Source of the DNA: Saccharospirillum salsuginis
GTDB lineage: Bacteria; Pseudomonadota; Gammaproteobacteria; Pseudomonadales; Natronospirillaceae
Reading direction: 5' to 3'
NCBI RefSeq assembly: GCF_014651855.1
Contig: NZ_BMXR01000008.1
Location: 97,596 to 161,595, forward strand
Length of the DNA: 64,000 nt
Positions 15,761-24,674 of the stretch are shown here, in pieces. The position numbers and the translations under genes were made by a program. Below the pieces are notes generated by a model. It ran no database searches. It was not told the DNA's origin and saw only the letters and a list, made by a program, of their open reading frames with translations. How positions within the stretch are numbered: position 1 is the first letter of the stretch; each line of letters begins with the position of its first letter.

Positions 15761-16402
15761 TCAGATCATTCGGATGGCTTGAACGCTAAGCCAGGCGGCG
15801 AAGAAGAGCAAGGTCAGGCCGATCACCCAGCGCGTGCCGGAACGTTTCAGCCAGCGGTTCAGGTGCTGGCTGAGGGCGCCGGTGGCCAGCATGGCGGGTA
15901 GGGTGCCGGCGCCGAAGGCGAGCATCATCAGCGCGCTCTGGCCGGCGTTGGCCTGGGTCGCGGCGTAGCCGAGCGCGGTGTAAACCAGCCCGCAGGGCAG
16001 AAAACCCCACACCAGACCCACCCGAAATGCTTGTCCGGGGCGGCGGGCCGGCAACCACTTTCGCGTCAGCGGTTGAAGCCGGCGCCAGAGCGGCAGGGCC
16101 AGTTGTTCGATGCGGGTGATCCAGGCACCGAGGTTGAGGTAGTACAGGGCGATCAGGACCAAGAGGGCGGCGGCCAACAGGCGCAGCCAGGGCATGGCTT
16201 GCGGCGGCAGCCAGGATAATCCGGCGCCGACGAGCAATCCGAGAAAGGCGTAGGTGCTGATGCGACCGAGGTTGTAGGCCAGCAGAGTGGCGGAGCCCTG
16301 GCTGTGAAAGCCCAACGCCACGGTCAGGCCGCCGCACATACCGAGGCAGTGACCCGCGGAAATCAGTCCGATGAGTGCGGCCGAAAGGGCGTCAGCGAGC
16401 AT
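15761..16402 (-). CDS. TauE/SafE-DsbD-like membrane protein of the cco cluster
   Basis: A 213-residue inner-membrane protein with about six membrane segments. It begins with the GHCLGMCGG motif of the 'sulfite exporter TauE/SafE' proteins linked to cbb3 oxidase maturation and heavy-metal handling, and a second Cys/Pro motif, GFLPCGLVYTAL, follows mid-protein. The start overlaps the end of ccoS by 11 nt, so translation is probably coupled. In this position it is likely to help copper or thiol delivery during oxidase assembly; that role is inferred. Confidence 0.82.
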   Translation of the reverse strand: MLADALSAALIGLISAGHCLGMCGGLTVALGFHSQGSATLLAYNLGRISTYAFLGLLVGAGLSWLPPQAMPWLRLLAAALLVLIALYYLNLGAWITRIEQLALPLWRRLQPLTRKWLPARRPGQAFRVGLVWGFLPCGLVYTALGYAATQANAGQSALMMLAFGAGTLPAMLATGALSQHLNRWLKRSGTRWVIGLTLLFFAAWLSVQAIRMI

Positions 16403-16598
16403 CCCGGTCCTCGTCGGAGCGGTCTTGCCCGTGCTGGGTGTCCTTGGGGATCATGTCCTCGTCGTCGTCGAACAGGATGCGCTGGGCCGGACTGTCCAGA
16501 TCGTCATACTGCCCGCTGTGCACCGTCCACCAGAACAGACCGCCGCCGACGGCCAGCAGGAAGAGGCTGACGGGGAGTAGCAGTAACAGGATGTCCAT
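16392..16598 (-). CDS. ccoS: Cbb3 oxidase assembly protein CcoS
   Basis: A 68-residue protein with one N-terminal membrane span (MDILLLLLPVSLFLLAVGGG), the FWWTVHSGQYDDLDSPAQRI signature of CcoS and an acidic tail (DDDEDMIPKD). CcoS is needed for cofactor insertion into the cbb3 oxidase. ATG 16598 is chosen from the family start; a longer frame upstream has no support. It follows ccoI across a ~257-nt gap filled by a REP2 doublet. Confidence 0.92.
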   Translation of the reverse strand: MDILLLLLPVSLFLLAVGGGLFWWTVHSGQYDDLDSPAQRILFDDDEDMIPKDTQHGQDRSDEDRDAR

Positions 16599-16644
16599 CG
16601 GTTCGATCACCTTGTTGAATTTGGAGTAGGCCCTGGGCCTATCG

Positions 16645-16759
16645 GTAGGGCAGAAGAGCCGGAGGCGACATCTGCCGTGGGGTAGTATATCCGGCCACTG
16701 GGGAAGCCAATGCCACGGTCGAATAACGGCAGATGTCGCCTGGGGCTCTTCTGCCCTAC
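16645..16759. repeat. REP2 inverted doublet
   Basis: GTAGGGCAGAAGAGCCGGAG at the left and CTCTTCTGCCCTAC at the right, each with its inner partner (GGCGACATCTGCCG / CGGCAGATGTCGCC). A well-preserved copy that interrupts the cco operon between ccoI and ccoS. Confidence 0.88.
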
Positions 16760-16855
16760 TGTTTCGCCCGCAATATGTTGCCGTGGTTTCCAATGCAAGC
16801 CAGAGGGCGACCCCCCACCTCTCACGGACCACAGGTACCCAAAAACTCCCAACCC

Positions 16856-19264
16856 CTAAAACGATCGTAATCTCAGGGCATTCCCCACCACCAGCAGAGA
16901 ACTCAACGACATGCCGATGGCGGCCTGCCAGGGTGCCACCCATCCGGCCGCCGCCAGTGGCAATGCCAAACCGTTGTAGAGCAGCGCCCACAGTAAATTC
17001 TGGCGAATGATCCGGCGGGTCTTGCGGGCCGCGCGGATCGCGGTGGCCAGCACGCGCAGGTTCTCGTTCAGCAAGAGCGCATCCGACGCCTGCTTGGCCA
17101 GGTCCGTACCCGAACTCATGGCAATCGATACCGGCGCTCCGGCCAGGACCGGGGCGTCGTTGATGCCGTCGCCGACCATGGCCACCTGGCGGCCGTTGCG
17201 CTGTTGCTCATGCATCCAGTCCAGTTTCGCCTGGGCGCTGAGGCCGCTGAGATAGTCGCCTTGCAACGGTAGATCGGCCAATCTCGGGTCCACGTCCCGA
17301 CTCGGGTCCCCGGTCAATACATGGCAGCGCAAGCCCAGGCTTTCAAGCTCGTCCAGGGCCGTGCGCGCCGTGCTGCGGACTTCGTCGCTGAGCGTGAAGA
17401 CGGCCAGACCCTCGCCGTTGCGGCTGAGCCAGACGCGCTGACGTCGGTCCGAAGCCTCTTCAACCGCCTGGTCGAGTGTGAATCGGGCCGTGCCGAGCCG
17501 GTAGTCGCCGTCTTCGAACCGTCCGCTCAGCCCGGCCGATGGGTGCTGCCGCCGATCGGAGAATTCGGGCAGACGGGTGCCGTGAGCCACGGCGGCCTCG
17601 AACGCCTGGGCTATGGGGTGTTCGCTGCTGGCTTCGAGACCGGCGGCGAGCTCAGTCAGGTCGGACTCGGATAACGATAGAGTGCCGGCGCCTGCGAGCG
17701 GTTCGACAGAGACCAGACGATAGCGACCTTCGGTCAGGGTGCCGGTTTTGTCGAAGGCCAGGTCGGTGATGTCGGCGAGCCGGTCGAGAGTGTGGCCCCG
17801 GGTGACAACCAGGCCTTGCCGTCTCAGACTGTGGGTGGCCTGGGCGAGTGCGGTCGGCGTGGCCAGGCTGAGGGCGCAGGGGCAGGTGACCACCAGGACG
17901 CTGATGACCACCCAAAAGGCGCGTTCCGGAGCGATCCACCACCAAACCAGGCCGATCAGGGCGGTGATGATCAGCGTCGAGAGCACAAAGTGACGCGAGC
18001 CCCGGTCGGCCAGTTCGGCGATGCGGGGTTTTTCGCCGGCGGCGCGTTCGAGCAATTGCACCAGGCTGGAGGCGGAGCTGTCCGGTCCGAGCCGCGTCAC
18101 TTCCAATTCGATCGGTTGGGATTGATTGAGGGTGCCGGCCAGCACCGAATCGCCCGCCACCTTATCGCGAGGGGCGAATTCTCCGGTCAGGCGCGATTCA
18201 TCGAATTGACTGCGTCCCGCCCTGACCTCGCCATCGGCCGGGCAAAGCTCGCCGGCCAGTACCTGAATCCGGTCGCCGACGGCCAGGTCGCGTACCGGGG
18301 CGCGTTCGAAACGCTCACCGGTCCATTTCAGGCAGGTCGGTGGCAGATGCTGCAGCAGGGCATTGCCGGACGCATGTACCGAGCTGCGCGCGCGAAACTC
18401 AAGATAGCGACCCAGCACCAGGAAGAAGGTGAACATGTTGACGGATTCGTAGTAGACCTCGCCGTCGCCGCTCACTGTGGCCCAGACACTTGCCAGAAAG
18501 GCGCCGAGGATGGCGATGGAGACCGAGACATCCATGCTCAGGTGCCGGGCTTTCAGGCTGCGCCAGGCGGCGGTGACGAAAGGGCCGGCGGCGATGATGA
18601 CGACCGGCAGCGTCAGCACCAGGCTGGTCCAGCGCAGCCAGCTTTCGTGTTGCGCCTCGATGTTGCCACTGTACAGCGCCACGGCGTTCATCATCGCCTG
18701 CATCATGCCGATGCCGGCCACACCCAGGCGCAACAGATACTGACGGGCGGTTTTCTGGCGCAAATCGGCTTCGGCGTCGGCCTTGAACGGTTGGGCGCGG
18801 TAGCCCAGGGCGTGCAAGGCGATAAACACATCCGACAGGCGCAATTCGGTGGCGTTCCAGTGCACCGTCAGTCGATGATTGGTCTGATTGAAGTGCGCCT
18901 GCTGTATGCCCGGTAACTGACGCAAGCGTTTCTCGATCAGCCAGCTGCAAGCGGCGCAGCTGATGCCCTCGATCATCAGGGTGGCGCTGCGTTCGACGTC
19001 CGAATCGTGTCGCACGAAGTCCGCCTGGACATCGTCGCGGTCGTACAACGCCAAGCGTTCCCGGTCGCGTTCGTTGACCGGCGGTGCGGCCGGTGTCTGG
19101 TCCGGGTCGTGGAAGCGATAATAGTCGCCCAGGCCGTTGTCGAGAATGGTCTGGGCCGCGGCCAGGCAACCGACGCAGCAGAAGGTGCGCGGTGCCTCGC
19201 CAACGGTCAGTTGGAAGCGCGCATCGTAGGCGGGAAGACCACAGTGAAAACAGGTGAGCGTCAT
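16856..19264 (-). CDS. ccoI: Copper-translocating P-type ATPase CcoI/FixI
   Basis: An 802-residue inner-membrane ATPase that supplies copper for the cbb3 oxidase. In order: an N-terminal Cys cluster (Cys5, Cys8, Cys29, Cys30, Cys33), an HMA domain with ISCAACSW (Cys103/Cys106), membrane helices with the CPCALS ion motif (~460), the phosphorylation motif DKTGTLTEG (~504) and GDGINDAPVL (~698). The N-terminal cluster and position between ccoH and ccoS separate it from ordinary CopA. Its ATG overlaps the ccoH stop (ATGA, 19261-19264). Confidence 0.95.
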   Translation of the reverse strand: MTLTCFHCGLPAYDARFQLTVGEAPRTFCCVGCLAAAQTILDNGLGDYYRFHDPDQTPAAPPVNERDRERLALYDRDDVQADFVRHDSDVERSATLMIEGISCAACSWLIEKRLRQLPGIQQAHFNQTNHRLTVHWNATELRLSDVFIALHALGYRAQPFKADAEADLRQKTARQYLLRLGVAGIGMMQAMMNAVALYSGNIEAQHESWLRWTSLVLTLPVVIIAAGPFVTAAWRSLKARHLSMDVSVSIAILGAFLASVWATVSGDGEVYYESVNMFTFFLVLGRYLEFRARSSVHASGNALLQHLPPTCLKWTGERFERAPVRDLAVGDRIQVLAGELCPADGEVRAGRSQFDESRLTGEFAPRDKVAGDSVLAGTLNQSQPIELEVTRLGPDSSASSLVQLLERAAGEKPRIAELADRGSRHFVLSTLIITALIGLVWWWIAPERAFWVVISVLVVTCPCALSLATPTALAQATHSLRRQGLVVTRGHTLDRLADITDLAFDKTGTLTEGRYRLVSVEPLAGAGTLSLSESDLTELAAGLEASSEHPIAQAFEAAVAHGTRLPEFSDRRQHPSAGLSGRFEDGDYRLGTARFTLDQAVEEASDRRQRVWLSRNGEGLAVFTLSDEVRSTARTALDELESLGLRCHVLTGDPSRDVDPRLADLPLQGDYLSGLSAQAKLDWMHEQQRNGRQVAMVGDGINDAPVLAGAPVSIAMSSGTDLAKQASDALLLNENLRVLATAIRAARKTRRIIRQNLLWALLYNGLALPLAAAGWVAPWQAAIGMSLSSLLVVGNALRLRSF

Positions 19265-19776
19265 TCCACCCGGGGTTGCAGTGTCTGGATGGATGAAGAG
19301 GGCAGGGTGGCGTGCCCGTGCAGACGCCAGTGTTTGCCGTCTTTGGGCGTACTGGCGGGTTCCAGCAACAGGTCACGTTCGCCCCGGATGGTTTGCGGCA
19401 ACTGACCGATGTAGCGACCGTCGGGAGTACGTTCGAGTCGGACTTCGACGTCTTTGCTGGCTTTGGTCTTGAACACGTACAGCAGCGTCAGCGTATTCGG
19501 CCACGCGTCCAGATCGCCGTTTACGCGAAGCTGTACCTTTTCGCCGATGGTCTGCAGCTGGGCGCCGAGATTCATCTCGGCCGCCCATTGATCCTGCTCG
19601 GTCCGCTCGATAATGGACAGGCCGTCCTTGTAGTAATTGTCGACGATGGCGCCATCGTGGGTCACGGTGGCAATGTACAGCATCCAGAAGCTGGCAAAGA
19701 TCACCATGATCAGCGGTGAGAGAATGAACCAGGGCCAGAATTGTTTGTACCAGGGCGTCGCAGCGGTGTCGTTCAA
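19261..19776 (-). CDS. ccoH: Cbb3 oxidase assembly protein CcoH/FixH
   Basis: A 171-residue protein with one N-terminal membrane anchor (WPWFILSPLIMVIFASFWML) and a periplasmic beta domain; the sequence PWYKQFWPWFI is a FixH signature. It works with CcoI during assembly. The start appears to be TTG 19776, 16 nt after ccoG, with AGG about 10 nt upstream; no ATG precedes the conserved N-terminus. Confidence 0.9.
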   Translation of the reverse strand: MNDTAATPWYKQFWPWFILSPLIMVIFASFWMLYIATVTHDGAIVDNYYKDGLSIIERTEQDQWAAEMNLGAQLQTIGEKVQLRVNGDLDAWPNTLTLLYVFKTKASKDVEVRLERTPDGRYIGQLPQTIRGERDLLLEPASTPKDGKHWRLHGHATLPSSSIQTLQPRVE

Positions 19777-19792
19777 GGTCAGTCTACCTGTC

Positions 19793-21202
19793 TTAAAAAT
19801 TAGCGGGGCCGAAGAAGCGGCTTTCGGTTTCCACCTGAATGGACGGATCGTCCAGGGCCGTTACCTCGAAATAGATTTCGTTGTTGGGCAGTCGCAACGC
19901 TTCCGGATCCAGCAGCAAACGCACCGGGAACTGTGAGACCTTGCCGGACTCGATGGCGATGGTGTCCGGAGCGATCAATCGCAATCCCTCGAGACCGGAG
20001 ATGTCGATGGTATAGCGATGGTCCTGCTGGGACTTGTTGATCACACTGAGTTGATAACTGTTTTCCACCAGGCCGTCCGAGGTGATCCGGTGCAGGGTGC
20101 CGCGTCCGCGTTCCACGGTCAGTTCCAGGGGAATCCGTGTGGCGATGACGTAGGCGAAAAGGCTCACCATGACGACCAGCGCCACGGCATAGCCGATCAA
20201 CCGGGGACGCAGGATGTGCGTCTTCTTGCCTTCCAGATTGTGTTCCGTGGTGTAGCGGATCAGACCCGGTTCGTAGCCCATCTTGTCCATGACGCTGTCA
20301 CAGGCATCGATGCAGGCGGCGCAGCCGATGCACTCGTACTGCAGGCCGTCGCGAATGTCGATGCCGGTCGGACATACCTGAACGCAGAGTTCACAGTCGA
20401 TGCAGTCGCCGAGGTTCTGGGTGCGCGGGTCGATGCCGCGTTTGCGGGCACCACGTGGCTCACCGCGTCGTTCGTCGTAGCTGACGATCAGGGTGTCCTG
20501 GTCGAACATCACGGCCTGGAAACGGGCGTAGGGGCACATGTAGATGCACACCTGTTCGCGCAGCCAGCCGGCGTTGCCATAGGTCGCGAGGGTGAAAAAG
20601 GCGATCCAGAAAATGGCCCAGCCATTGGCCTGGAAGGTGGCCAGATCCGGCAGCAGTTCCTTGATCGGCGAGAAGTAGCCGACGAAGGTGATGGCGGTCC
20701 ACAGCGCGACCAGCGCCCACAGCGCATGCTTGGCCAGTTTGCGGCCGAACTTGTTCACCGTCATCGGTTGTTCGTCGAGTTTGATCCGGGCGTTGCGTTT
20801 GCCCTCGGTCTTTTCCTCGATGAACATGAAAATCCAGGTCCAGACGCTTTGAGGACAGGTGTAGCCACACCAGACACGCCCGGCGAAAACGGTCACAAAA
20901 AACAGCGCGAACGCGCAGATGATCAGCGCCCAGGACAGCAGCATGAAATCCTGTGGCCAGAACGTAATGCCGAAGATATGAAACTGTCGGGCCGGTAAAT
21001 CGAACAGTACGGCCTGTCGTCCGTTCCAGTCGAGCCAGAGCGTACCGAAGTAGAGTGTGAACAGGAAAGCGCCGCCATACACACGCAGGGAGCGATAAAA
21101 CCCCTTGATGCGGCGGATGTAGATCTTCTCCCGTGACTGGTAGAGGTCTACTTTCTGGACGGCGTCATCCGTAACGTCTTTGACTTCAATCTTTTTGGTC
21201 AT
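19793..21202 (-). CDS. ccoG: Cbb3 oxidase-associated ferredoxin-like protein CcoG/FixG
   Basis: A 469-residue membrane protein with about five membrane helices and two [4Fe-4S] motifs, CIDCELCVQVCP and CIGCAACIDAC, plus a C-terminal Ig-like periplasmic domain. CcoG reduces Cu(II) for oxidase assembly in Rhodobacter. ATG 21202 (begins MTKKIEVKDV) is chosen; the in-frame extension to 21286 enters repeat sequence. A ~136-nt gap with two small palindromes separates it from ccoP. Confidence 0.94.
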   Translation of the reverse strand: MTKKIEVKDVTDDAVQKVDLYQSREKIYIRRIKGFYRSLRVYGGAFLFTLYFGTLWLDWNGRQAVLFDLPARQFHIFGITFWPQDFMLLSWALIICAFALFFVTVFAGRVWCGYTCPQSVWTWIFMFIEEKTEGKRNARIKLDEQPMTVNKFGRKLAKHALWALVALWTAITFVGYFSPIKELLPDLATFQANGWAIFWIAFFTLATYGNAGWLREQVCIYMCPYARFQAVMFDQDTLIVSYDERRGEPRGARKRGIDPRTQNLGDCIDCELCVQVCPTGIDIRDGLQYECIGCAACIDACDSVMDKMGYEPGLIRYTTEHNLEGKKTHILRPRLIGYAVALVVMVSLFAYVIATRIPLELTVERGRGTLHRITSDGLVENSYQLSVINKSQQDHRYTIDISGLEGLRLIAPDTIAIESGKVSQFPVRLLLDPEALRLPNNEIYFEVTALDDPSIQVETESRFFGPANF

Positions 21203-21267
21203 GACACCAGGTTGTGAGAATGGCTTGGGGAAGGCCGGAACCCGCTGGCCTTTCCGAAACCATTCGC

Positions 21268-21329
21268 CGGGGTGGGCGATGCCCACCCCGAGTAGGTCGG
21301 ATCAGCGCCGGAGACGCATCATCCGACAA
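21268..21329. repeat. Two small palindromes between ccoP and ccoG
   Basis: 21268-21290 is a near-perfect palindrome around GGGGTGGGCGATGCCCACCC, related to those at 6484 and 6655. It is followed by a REP3-like unit (GTAGGTCGGATCAGC at 21292 to ATCCGACAA at 21329). They could form stem-loops in the ccoNOQP-ccoG transcript that set the 3' end or stability of the oxidase subunit part; that is inference. Confidence 0.65.
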
Positions 21330-21338
21330 CTTTTTCCA

Positions 21339-22235
21339 TCAATTGCTCAGGCTATACACGTAGCCGGACAGGATATGCACCCGCTCCTCGCCCAGGATGC
21401 CTTCCCAGGCGGGCATGTTGCCGGCGCGACCGTTCTCGAGTGTGGTCTCGACCGACTGACGCAACGTCTCGCCCGGAATGCGGTACAGCCAGGTATCGTC
21501 GGTCAGGTTGGGGGCGCCCAAAGCCTGGTTGCCGGTTCCATCCTGCCCGTGACAGGCCGCACAGCTGGCGTTATAGAGGGCTTCGCCCCGGCTCGCCAGC
21601 GCCTGATCGACATCGTCCTGGCCGGACAGATCCATCACGTACTCGGTGACCGCCCGAATGCCCTGGTCGCCCAGCGCATCGCCCCAGGCTGGCATCTGAC
21701 CGCGACGCCCGCTCAACAGGGTCGTCTTGATGGTCTCGCCGCTGCCGCCGTAGAGCCAGTCGTCGTCGGTCAGGTTGGGGAAGCCGTAGCTGCCGGTACC
21801 GGCCTGGCCGTGACACAGCGCGCAGTTGTCTTCGAACAGACGCTGGCCGATGCGCATGGCCTGCCGATTATCGGGCAGGTCCTCGACCGGAATCGAGGCC
21901 AGTCGCTCGTAAATTTCACCGTATTTACGGTCGTGCTCGATCTGGTCTTCGGTCAGTTCGCCGACCGACGTCCAACCCAGCACACCCGGCCAGTTGCCCA
22001 CCGGCATGGCGATCATGTAGCCCAGACCGAAAATGATGGTGAGCCAGAACATATTCAGCCACCATTTCGGCATCGGGTTGTTGTACTCCTCGATGCCGTC
22101 GAAGCTGTGACCGGTGGTTTCGGCGTCGGCACCACCCGGGTCCGGCATACGCCGGGTCAGGATGATCAGCGCCACAATCCCGCCCAGGCAGGCCAGGGTC
22201 AGGGCGAAAATATAGAAGTTCCAGAAACTACTCAT
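21339..22235 (-). CDS. ccoP: Cbb3 oxidase diheme subunit CcoP
   Basis: A 298-residue membrane-anchored diheme cytochrome c that takes electrons to the catalytic subunit. There are N-terminal membrane segments (~5-28 and ~60-78) and heme c motifs CALCH (Cys138, Cys141, His142) and CAACH (Cys225, Cys228, His229). ATG 22235 (MSSFWNFYIF) overlaps ccoQ by 8 nt. The frame opens further upstream into an Arg-run coded by the ccoQ 3' end, which is not real. Confidence 0.95.
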   Translation of the reverse strand: MSSFWNFYIFALTLACLGGIVALIILTRRMPDPGGADAETTGHSFDGIEEYNNPMPKWWLNMFWLTIIFGLGYMIAMPVGNWPGVLGWTSVGELTEDQIEHDRKYGEIYERLASIPVEDLPDNRQAMRIGQRLFEDNCALCHGQAGTGSYGFPNLTDDDWLYGGSGETIKTTLLSGRRGQMPAWGDALGDQGIRAVTEYVMDLSGQDDVDQALASRGEALYNASCAACHGQDGTGNQALGAPNLTDDTWLYRIPGETLRQSVETTLENGRAGNMPAWEGILGEERVHILSGYVYSLSN

Positions 22236-22413
22236 CGTTCTTCTTCTCCTGCGTCGGCGACGACTTCCGATGCATCTCTTCATCATCGAATGGCAAATGG
22301 GCGGCCTCGTCGAAGCGCGACTTGCGCTTGCGGCTGTAGGCCCAGATCACGATGCCGATGAAGGCGATCATGGTCAGGACGGTCGCCAGACTTCTGAAAT
22401 CGTTGATATCCAT
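22228..22413 (-). CDS. ccoQ: Cbb3 oxidase subunit CcoQ
   Basis: A 61-residue protein with one membrane helix (VLTMIAFIGIVIWAY) followed by RKRKSRFDEAAHLPF, the CcoQ/FixQ pattern. It stabilises the oxidase complex. It starts 3 nt after the ccoO stop and overlaps ccoP by 8 nt. Confidence 0.93.
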   Translation of the reverse strand: MDINDFRSLATVLTMIAFIGIVIWAYSRKRKSRFDEAAHLPFDDEEMHRKSSPTQEKKNDE

Positions 22414-22416
22414 GGC

Positions 22417-23022
22417 TTAACGCCCTGTCATGACGGTACCGAGTTGCTGCAGATAAGCGACCAGGGCATCGATTTCAGTGACGCCTTCGACCGCTTCCTT
22501 CGCACCGGCAATCTGCTCGTCGGTGTAGGGCACGCCCACCTTGCGCAGTGCGCGCATCTTGGCCGCCGTGTCTTCGCCGTCGAGCGTGCGTTCGAACAAC
22601 CAGGGGAAGGCCGGCATGTTCGATTCCGGTACGACCGAGCGCGGATCATAGAGGTGCGCTTTCTGCCATTCGTCGCTGTAGCGGCCGCCGACACGGGCCA
22701 GGTCCGGACCGGTACGCTTCGAGCCCCACAGGAAGGGATGCTCGTAAACCTGTTCACCGGCGCGCGAGTAAGGGCCATAGCGCTCCACCTCGGCGCGCAG
22801 CGGACGCACCATCTGGGTGTGGCAGACATGGCAGCCTTCACGGATGTAGATATCCCGGCCTTCGAGTTCCACGGCCGAGTACGGCTCCAGGCCCTCGACC
22901 GGTTCGGTGGTGTCTTCGATGAAAAACAGGGGCACGATTTCGACCAGGCCCCCGAAACTGATGGCGATCAGCACCAGGATGACCATCAGGCCAACGTTCT
23001 TTTCGACCTTTTCGTGTTGCAT
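22417..23022 (-). CDS. ccoO: Cbb3 oxidase monoheme subunit CcoO
   Basis: A 201-residue monoheme cytochrome c anchored by one N-terminal helix (~10-32). The heme motif CHVCH is at Cys64/Cys67/His68 in REGCHVCHTQMVRP, a CcoO hallmark. It lies 16 nt after ccoN on one transcript. Confidence 0.96.
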   Translation of the reverse strand: MQHEKVEKNVGLMVILVLIAISFGGLVEIVPLFFIEDTTEPVEGLEPYSAVELEGRDIYIREGCHVCHTQMVRPLRAEVERYGPYSRAGEQVYEHPFLWGSKRTGPDLARVGGRYSDEWQKAHLYDPRSVVPESNMPAFPWLFERTLDGEDTAAKMRALRKVGVPYTDEQIAGAKEAVEGVTEIDALVAYLQQLGTVMTGR

Positions 23023-23038
23023 CTCGTCAATCCTATGG

Positions 23039-24478
23039 TTACGCCGCTTGTGTCGCGGGACTGCTCACGCGTTCTTTGTTCTCGTTGCGGATGGTCATCC
23101 AGACGTTGTATGCCATCAGGAACATACCGGCCAGGAAGACAGCGCCGCCAATCATCCGAACCACATAGCCCGGCCAGCTCACCTCGACACCCTGCACAAA
23201 GCTGTACATCAAAGTGCCGTCGGTGTTGACCGCACGCCACATCAGGCCTTGGGCGATGCCGTTGACCCACATGGCGGCGATGTACAGTACGGTACCGATG
23301 GTCGCCAGCCAGAAGTGAGCGTTGATCAGGGATGTGCTGTACATCAGCGTCTGACCGTAGAGACGAGGAATGGTGTGATAGATCGCGCCGATGGAAATCA
23401 TCGCCACCCAGCCGAGTGCGCCGGAGTGGACGTGACCGATTGTCCAGTCGGTGTTGTGCGACAGGGCGTTGACCGTCTTGATCGACATCATCGGGCCTTC
23501 GAACGTGGCCATGCCGTAGAAGGACAGGGAAACCACCAGGAAGCGCAGAATCGGGTCGGTGCGCAGTTTGTGCCAGGCGCCGCTCATGGTCATCATGCCG
23601 TTGATCATGCCGCCCCAGCTCGGTGCCAGCAGAATCAGCGACATCACCATGCCCAGGTTCTGGGCCCAGTCGGGCAGGGCGGAGTAGTGCAGGTGGTGGC
23701 CGCCGGCCCACATATAGATGGCGATCAGCGCCCAGAAATGGACGATGGACAACCGGTAGGAATAGACCGGGCGTTCCGCCTGCTTGGGCACATAGTAATA
23801 CATCATGCCCAGGAAACCGGCGGTCAGGAAGAAACCGACGGCGTTGTGGCCGTACCACCACTGGACCATGGCATCCATGGTGCCGGCGTACATGGAATAG
23901 GATTTGGTCAGGCTCACCGGAATGGCGGCGCTGTTGACCACATGCAGGATGGCCACGGTGACAATGAACGCCAGATAGAACCAGTTACCGACATAAATGT
24001 GCGGCATCTTGCGCTTACGGATGGTGCCGAGGAAGACAGCCAGATAGGAGAGCCAGACCAGGGCGATCAGGATGTCGATCGGCCATTCCAGTTCGGCGTA
24101 TTCCTTACTGGTGGTGAGGCCCATCGGAAGCGTGATGGCGGCGAGAACGATAACGGCTTGCCAGCCCCAGAAAGTGAACTTGGCCAGGCCTTCGAAGGCC
24201 AGCCGAGCCTGGGTGGTCCGCTGTACCACGTAGTAAGAGGTGGCGAACAACGCAGAGCCGCCAAACGCGAAGATGACGGCGTTGGTATGCAGCGGTCTGA
24301 GACGACCAAAGTGAAAGTAGGGGCCAAAGTTCAGTTCGGGAAAGGCCATTTGGGCGGCGATGATAACACCGACCAGCATGCCGACAATTCCCCAGACAAC
24401 GGTCATGATCGCAAACTGACGGACAACTGTGTAGTTGTACGTCTCTTGCGCTTGGGACGCGGTGGTAGAGTTGGTCAT
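23039..24478 (-). CDS. ccoN: Cbb3 oxidase catalytic subunit CcoN
   Basis: A 479-residue heme-copper oxidase subunit I with about 12 membrane helices. Ligand regions are visible: RPLHTNAVIFAFGG (low-spin heme His), WWYGHNAVGFF (CuB His and the active-site segment) and WAGGHHLHYSALP (CuB His pair), plus GHVHSGALGW late in the protein. It reduces O2 to water with high oxygen affinity. It is the first gene of ccoNOQP, with an Fnr box ~81-94 nt upstream. Confidence 0.97.
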   Translation of the reverse strand: MTNSTTASQAQETYNYTVVRQFAIMTVVWGIVGMLVGVIIAAQMAFPELNFGPYFHFGRLRPLHTNAVIFAFGGSALFATSYYVVQRTTQARLAFEGLAKFTFWGWQAVIVLAAITLPMGLTTSKEYAELEWPIDILIALVWLSYLAVFLGTIRKRKMPHIYVGNWFYLAFIVTVAILHVVNSAAIPVSLTKSYSMYAGTMDAMVQWWYGHNAVGFFLTAGFLGMMYYYVPKQAERPVYSYRLSIVHFWALIAIYMWAGGHHLHYSALPDWAQNLGMVMSLILLAPSWGGMINGMMTMSGAWHKLRTDPILRFLVVSLSFYGMATFEGPMMSIKTVNALSHNTDWTIGHVHSGALGWVAMISIGAIYHTIPRLYGQTLMYSTSLINAHFWLATIGTVLYIAAMWVNGIAQGLMWRAVNTDGTLMYSFVQGVEVSWPGYVVRMIGGAVFLAGMFLMAYNVWMTIRNENKERVSSPATQAA

Positions 24479-24529
24479 GGATCAGCTTCCGATAGGGATT
24501 TTTCTTGGGTTAGAGACAAAGGCGGCGCA

Positions 24530-24572
24530 AGTATGCTGAGTCGATAGGGCATTTGCAAATGACCTATGTCAA
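24530..24572 (-). promoter_or_regulatory. Fnr/Anr-dependent promoter of ccoNOQP
   Basis: On the minus strand TTGACATAGGTCAT (24572-24559) matches TTGAT-N4-ATCAA at most conserved positions. A -10-like CATACT at 24535-24530 places the start near 24524, so the box centre is at about -41.5, the class II position. This fits induction of a high-affinity oxidase at low oxygen. Confidence 0.7.
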
Positions 24573-24674
24573 TTGTTCTACCAATTGTGGGGAACAGTGG
24601 TCGTTTCCGGATAACCGCCAACCACGCCGGCTCCGGTCGGAACCGACTGGCTGTGAATCACTGATTGGCGGGGG

